Source: Bostrychus sinensis
Lineage: Eukaryota; Chordata; Actinopteri; Gobiiformes; Eleotridae
Length of the DNA stretch: 64,000 nucleotides
Direction: 5' to 3'
Assembly (NCBI GenBank): GCA_020698575.1
Contig: CM036240.1
Location: 30,566,211-30,630,210 of the forward strand
Of the stretch, positions 52,476-63,342 are shown piece by piece (the stretch's first letter is position 1; each line of letters opens with the position of its first letter). The notes under the pieces were generated by a model. The model made no database searches. It was not told where the DNA came from and saw only the letters and a program-made list of their open reading frames with translations. The position numbers and the translations under genes are program-made.

Positions 52476-55156
52476 TTTTCCCCAGCCATTCCCAAAGTCA
52501 AGAATATTGAGGGCCACCTAAATTTCCCCCGCAGACCCCCCTCTATTCAAAACACTAAGAGCCACAAGACAGCTGCTAAATTATGAGTGCAGATTGAAAA
52601 ATAGCGTCTGCTATTTGAGGACGTGTTGCCTGTGATATACAAAGAGAAACTGCACAAGTAATTGCAGCTGCAAGTCTGATATGTAAATGAGAATTTTGCA
52701 GGAGCATAAGACGCACCAATAACGGGAGTAACTCCGACTGCATCTTTCTCTACAGTGATGCAATGCAGAAGTCAATATGAGAGTCCAGCCTCATAACAGG
52801 ACTATGCTGACTGTAGTTTGTGGGACTGGAGTTGTCTTTGAGGAATAATAATTTTTGCAATGCATGTCACTTTCTTCTATTTGCATAGTCTGTCGTTGTT
52901 AAATCCTTGTCTCATATGATTCTGGCACTGACCACAGTCACATGACTTTAGTTTCTCTCAGGACAGAGGCAGAGAGGAAAGGAAAAGTCCTATTCACTGT
53001 CTGTCAGAGCCAGTAACCCTTCAAACATATAGCCTATTAGCAAGTTCCCACAACCTGAAACATACAATGTATGATACGAAATAAGAGAATAGTGTGTGCT
53101 TGGTTGAATGTGAGGCAGGTTTGGGGCTTCTTGGGGATGAGTAGCTCTCAGGCATCGAATGTGGTTAACCCCCAAAAGAGCACAACTAATCAGAGTGAGT
53201 TGAAATGAAGCTTTCTGTAGATGAACTTCTTGAAGGTCTGTGAATACTGCCAATGTTTGGTCTAAATTGACTTTGGGAACTTTTACCTGTAGGTACTCAT
53301 GAATGTAGGTACTCTTAAATCGGTTAGGTCTTCTGAGGGACTGCAACAAAAATGGCATTGGCATTGTGGGCTAGTGGGAGAAGCACAAACTAGCACAACT
53401 GGGAGAATACGATTATCACAACGAGGCAGCAGGAGATTGAAATAGAACAGGCCACCTGATGACCATGCTGGATGGGGGACAGGCTAAAGGACCTATGAAA
53501 ATTGGGACTGCTGAAGGATGTGGATCCCCCAAATCAGCTGGACATCATTAAGAATGCCAGGTTTGGAATTAGAGCATGGTGGTTGCATTGGAAGTAGACA
53601 ACAAACATATGTAGATGTGAGGACATGCTGCAGAAGCATGGAACAATCCAAAAAAACAGGAAGCAGCAGGCATCTCAGTGCCAGGAGTGAAGAAGAAAGA
53701 CATTGAAGCATGGGACACAAAGCAGCAGACATTTCGTTGTTAGAAGTGCGGTGGGCATCTTGAAGCAGCATGAGTTGCAAAGCAATGGACGTCTTGGAGA
53801 CAGGAGTGGAGGGCAATTGGTGCCCTGCACATCTTCTTGGAGCTTAAAGAGCAGCAGGCGTCTCAGGGCTGATTGTGATGAATCAGCAGGCATCTCTGTG
53901 CTGGGAGAGTTGGGCATCTTAGTGCTGGGAGCGTTAGAGCAACACAGGAGCAGGTATCTCGGTGAGAAGAGGTGAAGTTACAGGAATGATGCTAGAAGTA
54001 AATGTAACAGGAGTAGAATAATGAAGATTCTACCTAAGAGGAAGTGGAGGAGGCACTTGAGGGTGGACGTGGAGCTGACGACTTGGAGACGCTGCAAGGA
54101 CATAGGAGCAGCCAATGTGGAAACCTAATTTAGGGCATAAGAAGCTGCTGTCTAGGCGAATGTGGGCGAAGAGAGAAGTGAAGGAGGAGGAGGAGACAAA
54201 GGAGAGGACATCACCAATAACCCATGGTGTGAGATGTCAGCGCCAAGATTCGAGCTGGGAGGGTTACTTGTAGAAGCGTATCAGCGCGATACAGGACGAC
54301 CAAGCACAAGAACCAGGAAGCTGAAGTGTTTGAGAGCGACACGCTAACTCTTGTAGCATGTTGGGATACTCATAGTTGCTGGGATTCTGCTGTGCTGAAC
54401 ATGGCCTGATGGTGTTCAGAGTTAGAGTGGAATCAGACAAGGAGCATGCTATGAATGGACAAACTTAAGGCTACAGCACTAATGCGAGGTAAGAGAGTTA
54501 ATTACAGCATTCAGGTGGGCAGTCCTGTGTCCAGGTGTGTACCGTGGCTGCACATAAACGAGAACAGCGATGAATCAGACTGGATGTTATTTATACTGTA
54601 GGTGTGAGACAGGAAGAGGCAGGGGCGGAGTGGGACAACTTTTCAGCCCGGGAGTTTAATGGCCAAGACCGACCCATTTTTGGGTCACACATGAAAAATT
54701 AGGCAAAAATTTAGCATGCAATATAAATGTCTTATTACAGTACGGAAAATGATCATAAATAACAAATAATAACAAATAAATAATTCTAATAAAAAAATTG
54801 TGGTTGAACAAAAATATTTCACAGTATGATTATGTAAACAAAGATTATACTTTTTAAATATATTGAAATTCATTTCAATAGCCATTGCCTATGTATGCAG
54901 TGCATGAATATTTATCTTTTAAATGCTATTGTTTAGTTTGGTTACTAATTGTGGTAACATAGCACAACATTCAAAGTGATATTAGCTTCATGTATTATGC
55001 TAGTTTTTAGTTAAATTATCAATTAGGCGTGTTGTCTGTCTAAGCTATGCCGAGTAAATGCGGCCTAATGAGCTGTTTTGGATCGAGATGTGACAACTTG
55101 GAGGGTTACTGCTGTTACCGGCGGTGACGCGGGACACTTAGTAAGGAGACATTCTG

Positions 55157-55187
<31 letters not shown>

Positions 55188-55310
55188 CACTTCCGGGTGT
55201 GCATGTGTGAGTGTGGCGGGTTGTTTGGTTGAGGAGGAATGGAGCTGACTGAGTGAGTTTTTGAGCACATTTTCTGTTTCCACGCTGCCACTCTTCAGGG
55301 AGAAGGTAAG
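52476..55310. other. Gene-poor stretch with degenerate tandem repetition
   Basis: Between about 53640 and 53960 a GCAGCAGGCATCTCAGTGCT-like phrase recurs imperfectly, mixed with GGAGTGGAG/AAGCAGCA units. 54610-54700 resembles a common fish repeat (GGGGCGGAGTGGGACAA, CCCATTTTTGGGTCACAC). A minus-strand frame at 52990-53364 (124 codons) is open but matches no family I know. A (CT)n run lies at 55157-55186. Confidence 0.35.
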
Positions 55311-55316
55311 GTTTTC

Positions 55317-58298
55317 TTGTTGTTGTTGCACATAGATGTGTTACTCCTACAGGAGACGCACAGCACTGCAGACAATGAGACAGACTGGAGCAGGGTCTGC
55401 CCAGGAGCAGTGTTTCTGAGCCACTGTACAAATGTCAGTGCAGGGACAGCAGTGGTCTTCTCTGAGCGCTTGGCTTTGAGCAATGTGGCTCATGTGGAGG
55501 TGGAGAGGGGCAGGCTACATGTTGTACACAGAACCTTCAGAGAAAGGTTGCTTTGCTTTTATTAACATCTATGCACCCAACTCACCAGGGAACCGTGTGC
55601 AGCTGCTCCACACCCTGGTACACATCTGAAAAATTACACCAGTAACTCTGTAGTGCTAGTGGGCGGGGACTGGAACAGTGCAACACACCCACAGGACAGG
55701 AACTCAGAGGAGCCCCACCTGGCATCAGCCTCACTGCTGGCCAGTATAGTGCGGCAGAATGATCTTGTTGATGCATATAGGCAGTGCCACCCCACATCAT
55801 GTCAGTACACCTGGGTCCAAGCCAGTGGGGGGAGGGTGAGTGCAGCTCGGCTGGACAGAATATACATTAACCAAACCCACAACAATCGGCTCAAGAGAGT
55901 GCAGATCTTTCCGGTAGCTTTCTCAGACCACCATTTGGTGACACTAGACTGTTCAGTACCACCTTGTGCTCTACGCTGCCCCTACTGGCGCCTCAACACA
56001 AAGCTGTTGGAGGACGTTTCCTTCTGCCAGGTGTTTGGTGTGTTTTGGGAGCAGTGGAGGTTGAGGAAAGCAGAGTTTGAAGCCATTCTGAAATGGTGGG
56101 AGGTGGGGAAGGCTCAAATTAAGTTGTTTGTTCAACAATACACGTTGCACATACACAGCACAGAGAGGGAGCGTCTGGAGCAGCTGGAGAGGGAGGTAGC
56201 CGGTGTGGAGGAGGGGGTCATTAGTGGGACAGGGAGCAACAGCACATGGGCGAACAAAAAAGGAGCAGTAAGGACTTTTATGAATGAGAGGGCGAAGGGG
56301 GCACTACTGAAAGGCAGAGTTACCTCTCTGAATGACATAGATGCACCCACTCGCTTTTTCTTCAACCTAGAGAGAAAGCCTGGGACTCACACAGAATTCA
56401 TGCATCTCAAGCTTAGGAATGGTGACATAACATCTGACCATTCACTGATGAGGGATGAGGCCATTGCCTTCTTTACAGATCTATTTAATGCTGGGGTGTG
56501 TGTTGAGGGCTGTCGGGACCAGATTTTTGAGGGCCTACCCCAGTTGGAGGTATCCCAGGCATTGTTGCTTGATGGTGCAATCCAGATGGAGGAGGTGACC
56601 ACGGCAGTGCAGCAGCTTAACACTGGCCGGGTCCCAGGGATAGATGGACTCCCTCCAGATTTTTACAGAAGGTTTTGGTCGCTGATTGGGGAGGACCTGC
56701 ACCAGGTTTTTACAACTGGCTTGGAGCTGGGGACATTTCCTCTGAGCTGCACGAGAGCGGTTTTGGCTCTGTTGCCCAAAAAGGGGGACCTGACATTGTT
56801 GAAAAATTGAAGGCCCATCTCATTACTCTGTTCTGATTATAAAATTTTTGCAAAAGTCCTCTCAAACAGACTAAAGGACTGCTTGGACTCAATAATCCAC
56901 CACACACAAACATATTGTATTCCAGGACGCACAATCATGGACAACCTCTTCCTGACCAGGGACATTATTGAAGTTTCAAAACGGAAGGACATGAATCTGG
57001 GGTTGCTTTCTATCAATCAGGAGAAGGCTTTTGACAGGGTGGACCACTCCTACCTCTTTAAGACAATGGCAGCGTTTGGTTTTCCCAGGGGTTTTACATC
57101 ATGGATTAGACTGCTGTACTCAGGAGCTGCAGTGCTGCTGAGGGTGGGAGGAGGTCTGGCCTCTGACCTCCACTGGGACCAGGGCTGCCCTCTGTCAGGG
57201 ATGCTGTACTCTTTAGCCATCAAACCTCTGCTCCATCGGCTGAGGGGGAGCCTTCAGGGGCTCACGTTGGAGCAGGACACCTTACACCTGTCGACCTACG
57301 TGGATGACATCACCATAGACATACAAACACTTCAACAACAGCTGGATCTGTATGAACACGCCTCCTCTGCAAAGGTGAACTGGCAGAAGTGCGAGGGTCT
57401 CCTGCTCGGTCGGTGGGTGCAGCGGACAGTACCCACACTCCAAGCTAGACTTCAGTGGAGCACAGTGGGGATGAAGTGCCTTGGAGTGTACCTGGGGAGC
57501 GAGCAGTTCCAGGCTAAGAACTGGGAGGGTATTGTGGAAAAAGTAAGTGCCCGATTGTCTCGATGGACCTGGGTCCAGCCTCAGCTGTCTTATAGGGGGA
57601 GGGCTTTGGTGGCTAACAGCCTGGCTGCCTCCTCCTTGTGGCACCGTTTCACCGTGCTGCAGCCTCCTGACACAGTGGTGGCAGACATTCAGAAGCGGCT
57701 GGTGGACTTCTTTTGGGGAGGATTCCACTGAGTGAGGGCTGCTGTGTTGTACCTGCCCACAGCTGAGGGAGGACAAGCACTTGTGGACATTGCCAGTAGA
57801 GTGGCAGCCCTTCGCTTGCGAACTCTGCAGCGCCTATTGTATGGGCAGAGGCAGCTATGGATGGGGACAACATTGGTTCTGCTTCGTGGAGTGGAGGGAC
57901 TAGGCTACAATAACACTTGTTCTTCCTGAATTTAGACGGTATGGATCTAACTGGGACTGTTAACTTTTTCCAGGGAGCAACCGTTTGGCCAGGGGGCGGA
58001 GGAGCCCCTGTTTTACAATTCGCTGGTCAGGGGCCACCTTCTGGAGTCTGCCAACGTGAGGCGAGCATTTGTGGCAGCCAAACTGACCAGGCTGGCAGAT
58101 TTGAGGACTGGCAGGGGCTGGAAGTCTGCAGTCCAGCTGAGCCAGGAGACTGGAATTAGATCACTACGGGTGCTGGATGGACTCTTGGGGGAGGTGCAGC
58201 GGGGGCTTCCATCGGGGTTCAGGGAGGCCTTGGGACTGGCTTCCCTTCAACCATCTGGTGCCACCTCTGGGGTTGTTTCCCTGTTCTGTTTGTTCTGA
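55317..58298 (+). mobile_element. Tx1-like LINE (L1 superfamily)
   Basis: Endonuclease start at about 55317, reverse transcriptase, and a C-terminal region to about 58298. No ORF1, poly-A tail or target duplication identified. Several simple mutations separate otherwise well-preserved domains. Confidence 0.7.
55653..57731 (+). pseudogene. Tx1-like LINE ORF2, endonuclease and reverse transcriptase
   Basis: Upstream pieces (LLLQETHS near 55343, frameshift near 55560, FINIYAPNSPG) lead into a long frame. VGGDWNSATHP, VRQNDLVDAYRQ, RLDRIYIN and FSDHHLVTLD complete the endonuclease. IDGLPPDFYRRFW, a single TGA at 56808-56810, RPISLLCSDYKIFAKVL, EKAFDRVDHSYL, GCPLSGMLYSLAIKPLL, the catalytic YVDD at 57297-57308, KCEGLLLG and MKCLGVYLG form the reverse transcriptase. 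A second TGA at 57729-57731 precedes RAAVLYLPTAEGGQALVDIA in the same frame. Both stops sit where related proteins have Trp. Another frameshift follows near 57925. Confidence 0.75.
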
Positions 58299-58471
58299 TA
58301 GCGGAGTCACCCTCTCCCCGAGGGGTACCGCGGGATCCCCTTCCCTGTTCTGATAGCGGGGTCCACATCACCCCACCCCTCTGGGATGAGAGAGAGAGAG
58401 GGGGTGAGGGGGGTACCGCAGGACCCCTTCCCTGTTCTGATAGCGGAGTCCACATCACCCCACCCCTCTGG

Positions 58472-58506
<35 letters not shown>

Positions 58507-58579
58507 GTACCGCGGGACCCCTTCCCTGTTCTGTTTGTCCGTTACCGCACGGCCCATTTTTGGGACGCACAAGGGTTAA
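58299..58579. repeat. ~90-bp tandem repeat ending in a TTAA-type terminus
   Basis: The phrase CCTTCCCTGTTCTGATAGCG, CCACATCACCCCACCCCTCT, GGGATGAGAGAGAGAG recurs two to three times, with a (GA)n run at 58470-58502. The right edge reads GGGACGCACAAGGGTTAA, typical of a TTAACCCTTGTG element end. It abuts LINE sequence at a TTAA that also exists in LINE copy 1 at 33787-33790. Confidence 0.6.
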
Positions 58580-60544
58580 GGATGATGTAGTTACCCACAG
58601 GCTGTCATTTAGGGTGTTTCCATCATTTGAGTATTTTTTTTTTTCAAAATGGTGCTAAAGGTATCTCCATCCATAATCTATATAATTATATACAACACCC
58701 CAACACTGTGAAAGTTTTATTGATGATTTTACTCAAATGCTTTCAGTTGTCTGCACAGACTTTGACTGTATAGTCGTTACAGGTGATTTTAATGTACATG
58801 TGTGTCGGAGAGTCTTTTCTTCCAGAGTGACACACTCTTGCCTGGAAAATCCAGACTGATATGTCTCTGTATTATTATACAGAGAAATATCAGTCTGGTC
58901 ACCACGCCGTCCGCAGTGGTTTCCTCAAATCCCAACCGTACCGTGCATTTTGATTCGCTTATTTAAATCACGTGTTCTTTGCGAGCAGCGTCCGCAACAA
59001 CAACAATCAAGGTGGCGCACTGAGGAGCCGAGTTTGTTTCATTCAGCGGTAAATTCCGTTTTAAACCACAGCAGCTTGCAGCACTAGAAGCCTTTATTTT
59101 AAAAAAAAAATGTTTTCGCGTTGCTTACTTTCTTGTCGCTTTGTTAACGTCACGTCCGCCATTTTCTGATTGGCTAACTCCGCTGCCCGTTTGCTCCGCA
59201 CTAGAAATCGAATTGATTCTATGGCGCCCAGACTCATCCGCTGGTACAGCGGTGAGTCTGGAATTTCCAGGCAAGACACACTCTTATCACAATGTGGATA
59301 ATGTGGGTGACAGAAATGGTAAAGAACTTTGCACTGTCCTTGAAACCTTTGGCCTTATTCACCAAGGAAGTGTGCCCACCCACACCAGAGGCCATACTCT
59401 GGACCTGCTTATTACTAAGGGTGTTAATATTTCAAATGTTACTGTGGCTGATGTTGCTTTATCTGATCATTTTTGTGTCTTCTTTGACCTGTCTGTTATT
59501 CCCAAACCAGCTGCTGGACCTGCAGTTTTCCAAAAAAGACCCATAAATTATAGCACAGTGATAATTAGGTTTGAAAATACCTCATGTTCTAATGTTGATC
59601 AGTTGTTGAACTCCTATACTACTATACAACCTATTCTAGGGTTGTAAATGTTCTGGACACCATTGCTCCTATTAAGGTTAAGATGGTTAGAAACAGCCAG
59701 AAGGCGCCATGGAGAAATGTGGACTCGGTCAGGGCACAGAAAAGGGAGTGCTGAAGAGCCGAATGAAAATGGCACAAGTCAAAGCTCCAGGTTCATTATG
59801 ACATATACAAAGAAATGTTTAATGTTTTCAATCAAATTCTGTGTAGAACAAAGGAAAGATATTTTTCTGAAATCATTACAAACTGCAGTAACAACTCGTG
59901 TCCTGTTTGCTACAGTGAACATGTTAACAAACCCCCCAGCTCCACTGCCTTCAGAACTCATTTCCAAAGTGCAATGAGTTTGCAAGATTTTTTAATGACA
60001 AGGTTCAGAGTATTAAACATGCTATAAACTCCACAACACAGATAACAACTCTGCAGCCATCCAGACACTCAGAGCTGACACACTTCACCCCTGTCACTGA
60101 CAAAACAGTCCAAGAGATCATCTCCAGTCTAAGTTCATCCACATGCTGCCTCAATGTGGTACCCACTAGATTTCTAAAATCTGTGCTGAGCAGTTTGTTA
60201 CCCCAACTTTCTCATTTAGTTAACATCTCATTGCAGTCTGGGACATTTCATGGGCCTTGAAAACTGCTGTCATCAAACCTCTCCTAAAGAAGAGCAGTCT
60301 TGATGCCACAGTACTGAACAACTATCAGCCCATATCAAACCTGACGTTTTTAGGTAAAGTCCTTGAGAAAGTTGTATACCAACAACTTACTGACTTTCTT
60401 CTGTGGAAAAACTGCTTTGATGATTTTCAGTCAGGTTTTAGGCCTCATCACAGCACTGAGACTGCTCTTATCAAGGTGACTAATGACATCTGCCTGAACT
60501 TCGACACAGATCCAGCAGAACTAAGACAGAGACTTTGCCTTTGA
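58580..60544 (+). pseudogene. LINE endonuclease/reverse transcriptase remnant, copy 2
   Basis: IVVTGDFNVHVCRRVFSSRV (about 58770-58830) is interrupted by the inserted element. The frame resumes with SYHNVDNVGDRNGKEL (59141-59647), VPTHTRGHTLDLLITKG, LSDHFCVFFDLSV. A second part has LNNYQPISNLTFLGKVLEKV and FQSGFRPHHSTETALIKV (60257-60510). Frameshifts (59647, 59970, 60255) and loss of the catalytic palm make it inactive. Confidence 0.75.
58838..59274. mobile_element. 437-bp non-autonomous element with 9-bp TSD
   Basis: GACACACTC lies at 58829-58837 and 59275-59283, and occurs once in the uninterrupted LINE copy at 34043-34051. Ends: TTGCCTGGAAAATCCAGACT and, read inward, TTGCCTGGAAATTCCAGACT (one mismatch in 20). 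A 9-bp duplication is unlike hAT or Tc1 and fits MULE-type elements, which is inference. No coding capacity. Confidence 0.85.
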
Positions 60545-60555
60545 CCATGTGTCGA

Positions 60556-61685
60556 AGGATCTGGCTGCCCACCAGCAGAGGCCGCCTAAGGGTGCGTGAA
60601 CGTGACGTCACACAACACTTAATGCTTATAATATATGTAGGCCACTTCTGGTCACAAGGTTATTGTGGCTGGACAGGTTTCTTTAAGTTCCGGTGGTCCC
60701 CGTCACACTTCCTCCTCTTGCTCCTCTGCTGCTCTCGTTGTGGTTGGCGTGCTCTGGACGGCGTGGTTGACCAAACCGACTGAATAGACATAAATAACTC
60801 TACTCCACACTTTTGCCTAACCCCTGTCATGCCGCGGATCCTTAGTCAAACGCATGGCAAACCCATGCTAATGCAGCGAATGACAAACAATCCGGTCAGC
60901 GCGACTAATAGACGTGTTTTTTCTTTAATGCTTGTACTATTTTAGTTAATATAGGAGCCAAACTTTTTGCCTAAAGCTGCAATGTTTAAAAAGCACTTTA
61001 ATTTTTGTAATCTCGGCTGTTAAATATGTTTTCTGAGACTTTTCCAACTATTTGCCCAAGCGGCAATGTGGTTTTGAATTGGCTGTGTACTCAATTGAAA
61101 CCTGTTGCGCAACAGAAGCCTAAACAAATTTGAGTGTTTTTGTATATTTGATTTCATTTAAGTGCACTTAACTTGTAACCATTGAATGTGATTTACTTTT
61201 GTGGTTATTGATGACTATTGTGAAATGTGGCATTAGTACTTCATTTATGTAATTTATGTTGAGTAGCAGTGGTTTACCGTTTAATAAGCTAATGCTAAGT
61301 TGAAATACTAATTTGTATTTTTCTTGACTTTGTTTAGGTCAAGTTTTTTTCCATTCCTGATTCGAATTCAACTTCAGATGGCGAGCTAAGACCCACCTAC
61401 ACACCGTATCCTGGTAGGATACAGTGAACCATTTTTTTTCCCCCAATCAAGCCCAAATTGGATTACCTGGACAATTGTTTTTTCCAACGCATACAGACTT
61501 CATATTACACCCTAAAAAAATACCACAAATTTGGATTGCAAATCAAAACTTGAAGTAATCTGGGACATTGTGCAATTCTTTGTTTTTTTTTTTCTTTTAT
61601 TGTTCATACCTTTTATATATGTGTATATATACATTCCCATATATATCTATACTACTTTATCGTAATCTACTATTGGTATAATATA
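60556..61685. other. Spacer with a diverged repeat
   Basis: 60556-60840 is unique-looking. 61080-61510 shares ordered short blocks with 9960-10450. An acceptor-like TTGACTTTGTTTAG|GTC sits near 61325-61340. No gene supported. Confidence 0.3.
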
Positions 61686-62617
61686 CAGTGAGGAAAATAA
61701 GTATTTAAACACCCTATTTTGCAAGTTCTCCCACTTGGAAATCAAGGAGAGGTCTGAAATTTTCATCGTAGGTGCATGTCCACTGTGAGAGACATAATTT
61801 TTAAAAAAAATCCAGAAATCACAATGTATGATTTTTTAACAATTTATTTGTATGATACAGCTGCAAATAAGTATTTGAACACCTGTCTATCAACTAGAAT
61901 TCTGACCCTCAGAGACCTGTTAGTGCGCGTTTAAAAAGTCCACCTCCACTCCACTTATCATAAATTAGAAACACCTATTTGAGGTTGTTAGCTGCATAAA
62001 GACACCTGTCCACCCCATACAATCAGTAAGACTCCAACTACTAATATGGCCAAGACCAAAGAGCTGTCCAAAGACACCAGAGACAAAATTGTAGACCTCC
62101 ACAAGGCTGGAAAGGGCTACGGGGCAATTGCCAAGCAGCTTGGTGAAAAAAGATCCACTGTTGGAGCAATTATTAGAAAATGGAAGAAGCTAAACATGAC
62201 TGTCAATCTCCCTCAGACTGGGGCTCCATGCAAGATCTCACCTTGTGGGGTCTCAATGATCCTAAGAAAGGCGAGGAATCAGCCCAGAACTACACGGGAG
62301 GATCTGGTCAATGACCTGAAAAGAGCTGGGACCACCGTTTCCAAGGTTACTGTTGGTAATACACTAAGACGTCATGGTTTCAAATCATGCATGGCACGGA
62401 AGGTTCCCCTGCTTAAACCAGCACATGTCAAGGCCCGTCTTAAGTTTGCCAATGACCATTTGGATGATCCAGAGGAGCCATGAGAGAAAGTCATGTGGTC
62501 AGATGAGACCAAAATAGAACTTTTGGTCTTAATTCCACTCACCGTGTTTGGAGGAAGAAGAATGATGAGTACCATCCCAAGAACACCATCCCTACTGTGA
62601 AGCATGGGGGTGGTACA
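61686..62617 (+). mobile_element. Tc1-like transposon, 3' truncated
   Basis: After a TA at 61684-61685 the terminal repeat starts CAGTGAGGAAAATAAGTATT. The transposase gene follows, and sequence breaks off near 62617, where a palindromic repeat begins. The right half of the gene and the right terminal repeat are missing. Confidence 0.85.
62046..62617 (+). pseudogene. Tc1 transposase, premature stop and 3' truncation
   Basis: ATG at 62046. Two helix-turn-helix DNA-binding units, SKDTRDKIVDLHKAGKGYGA and RTTREDLVNDLKRAGTTVSK, bind the terminal repeats in this family. The catalytic domain starts at ARLKFANDHLDD. A TGA at 62481-62483 replaces the Trp normally found before EKVMWSDETK, which contains the first catalytic Asp. 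The second Asp and Glu/Asp are lost with the truncation. No active enzyme is possible. Confidence 0.85.
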
Positions 62618-62865
62618 CTGTTAAAATTTTATTGTAGATTTTACAGTAACTTACTGGAAGCTGGTTGCCAGTAAGTTACTGTAAAATTAATTACGGTAGT
62701 GATACTGTAGACTGATTTTACAGTATTACTGTAATAGCAATCACAGTAGTTCTACTGTAAAATTATTTTACAGTAGTACTGTAATATAAAATACAATATT
62801 ATTACTGTATTATGTTTTACAGTAATTACTCCAACTATTGTAATATTACTTACAGTAAAAATACA
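62618..62865. repeat. Palindromic TTACAGTAA-rich repeat
   Basis: A perfect hairpin, arms 62638-62657 (ATTTTACAGTAACTTACTGG) and 62668-62687, 10-nt loop, is followed by many TTACAGTA / TACTGTAA words in both orientations. Probably a MITE-type fish repeat. Confidence 0.7.
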
Positions 62866-62890
62866 ACAAGTCTGTCTTGATTTCTGTCAG

Positions 62891-62896
62891 TTTATT
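62891..62896 (-). promoter_or_regulatory. Candidate polyadenylation signal AATAAA
   Basis: The minus strand reads TTAATAAACTG here, about 450 nt beyond the stop codon of the spliced frame that ends at 63343. It would define that gene's 3' end. Confidence 0.35.
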
Positions 62897-63342
62897 AAAA
62901 ACACACAAACATTTTCGTCTTACACAGTTGATTGGATAAAAATACATAAAAAGTGTGCCATAAACAGAATCACTAAAGATGTAGAACATCAAAATGAATA
63001 TAACATTCTCTGTAATAAAAAAACTTGTGTGGTCTCATTAAACACTGAATGTTTTCCTTGTGCACAGTGTGTGTATTATCTGTAGGATGAAGTAGACTAC
63101 ATAACTTCTTATTATGCATTACCCAAAAACAATTTAACAATTTACTTCCTCACTGTTACTTTGGTCTTTTACTAAAACATCACATATGTAGATTTCCAAT
63201 ACACTGTTTTAAAATAATCAGCGGACCTTAAGTGAAAAAAATCCACTTTAGTGGCTCCCAGGTCCAGTGCTGTAATGGGCCGGGACATATCCAGAGTTAC
63301 ACAGAGGACTGTGAGGAGGTCTGGGCTGGGAACATCTGTGAC

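Larger units (their letters stand above)
58580..60555 (+). mobile_element. Jockey-group LINE, copy 2 (of 33.8-35.4 kb)
   Basis: Closely follows 33791-35369, including the same endonuclease and first half of reverse transcriptase. It differs by small indels, a 437-bp insertion (58838-59274) and a short inversion near its end (60512-60539). It is truncated at nearly the same place as copy 1. Confidence 0.8.
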
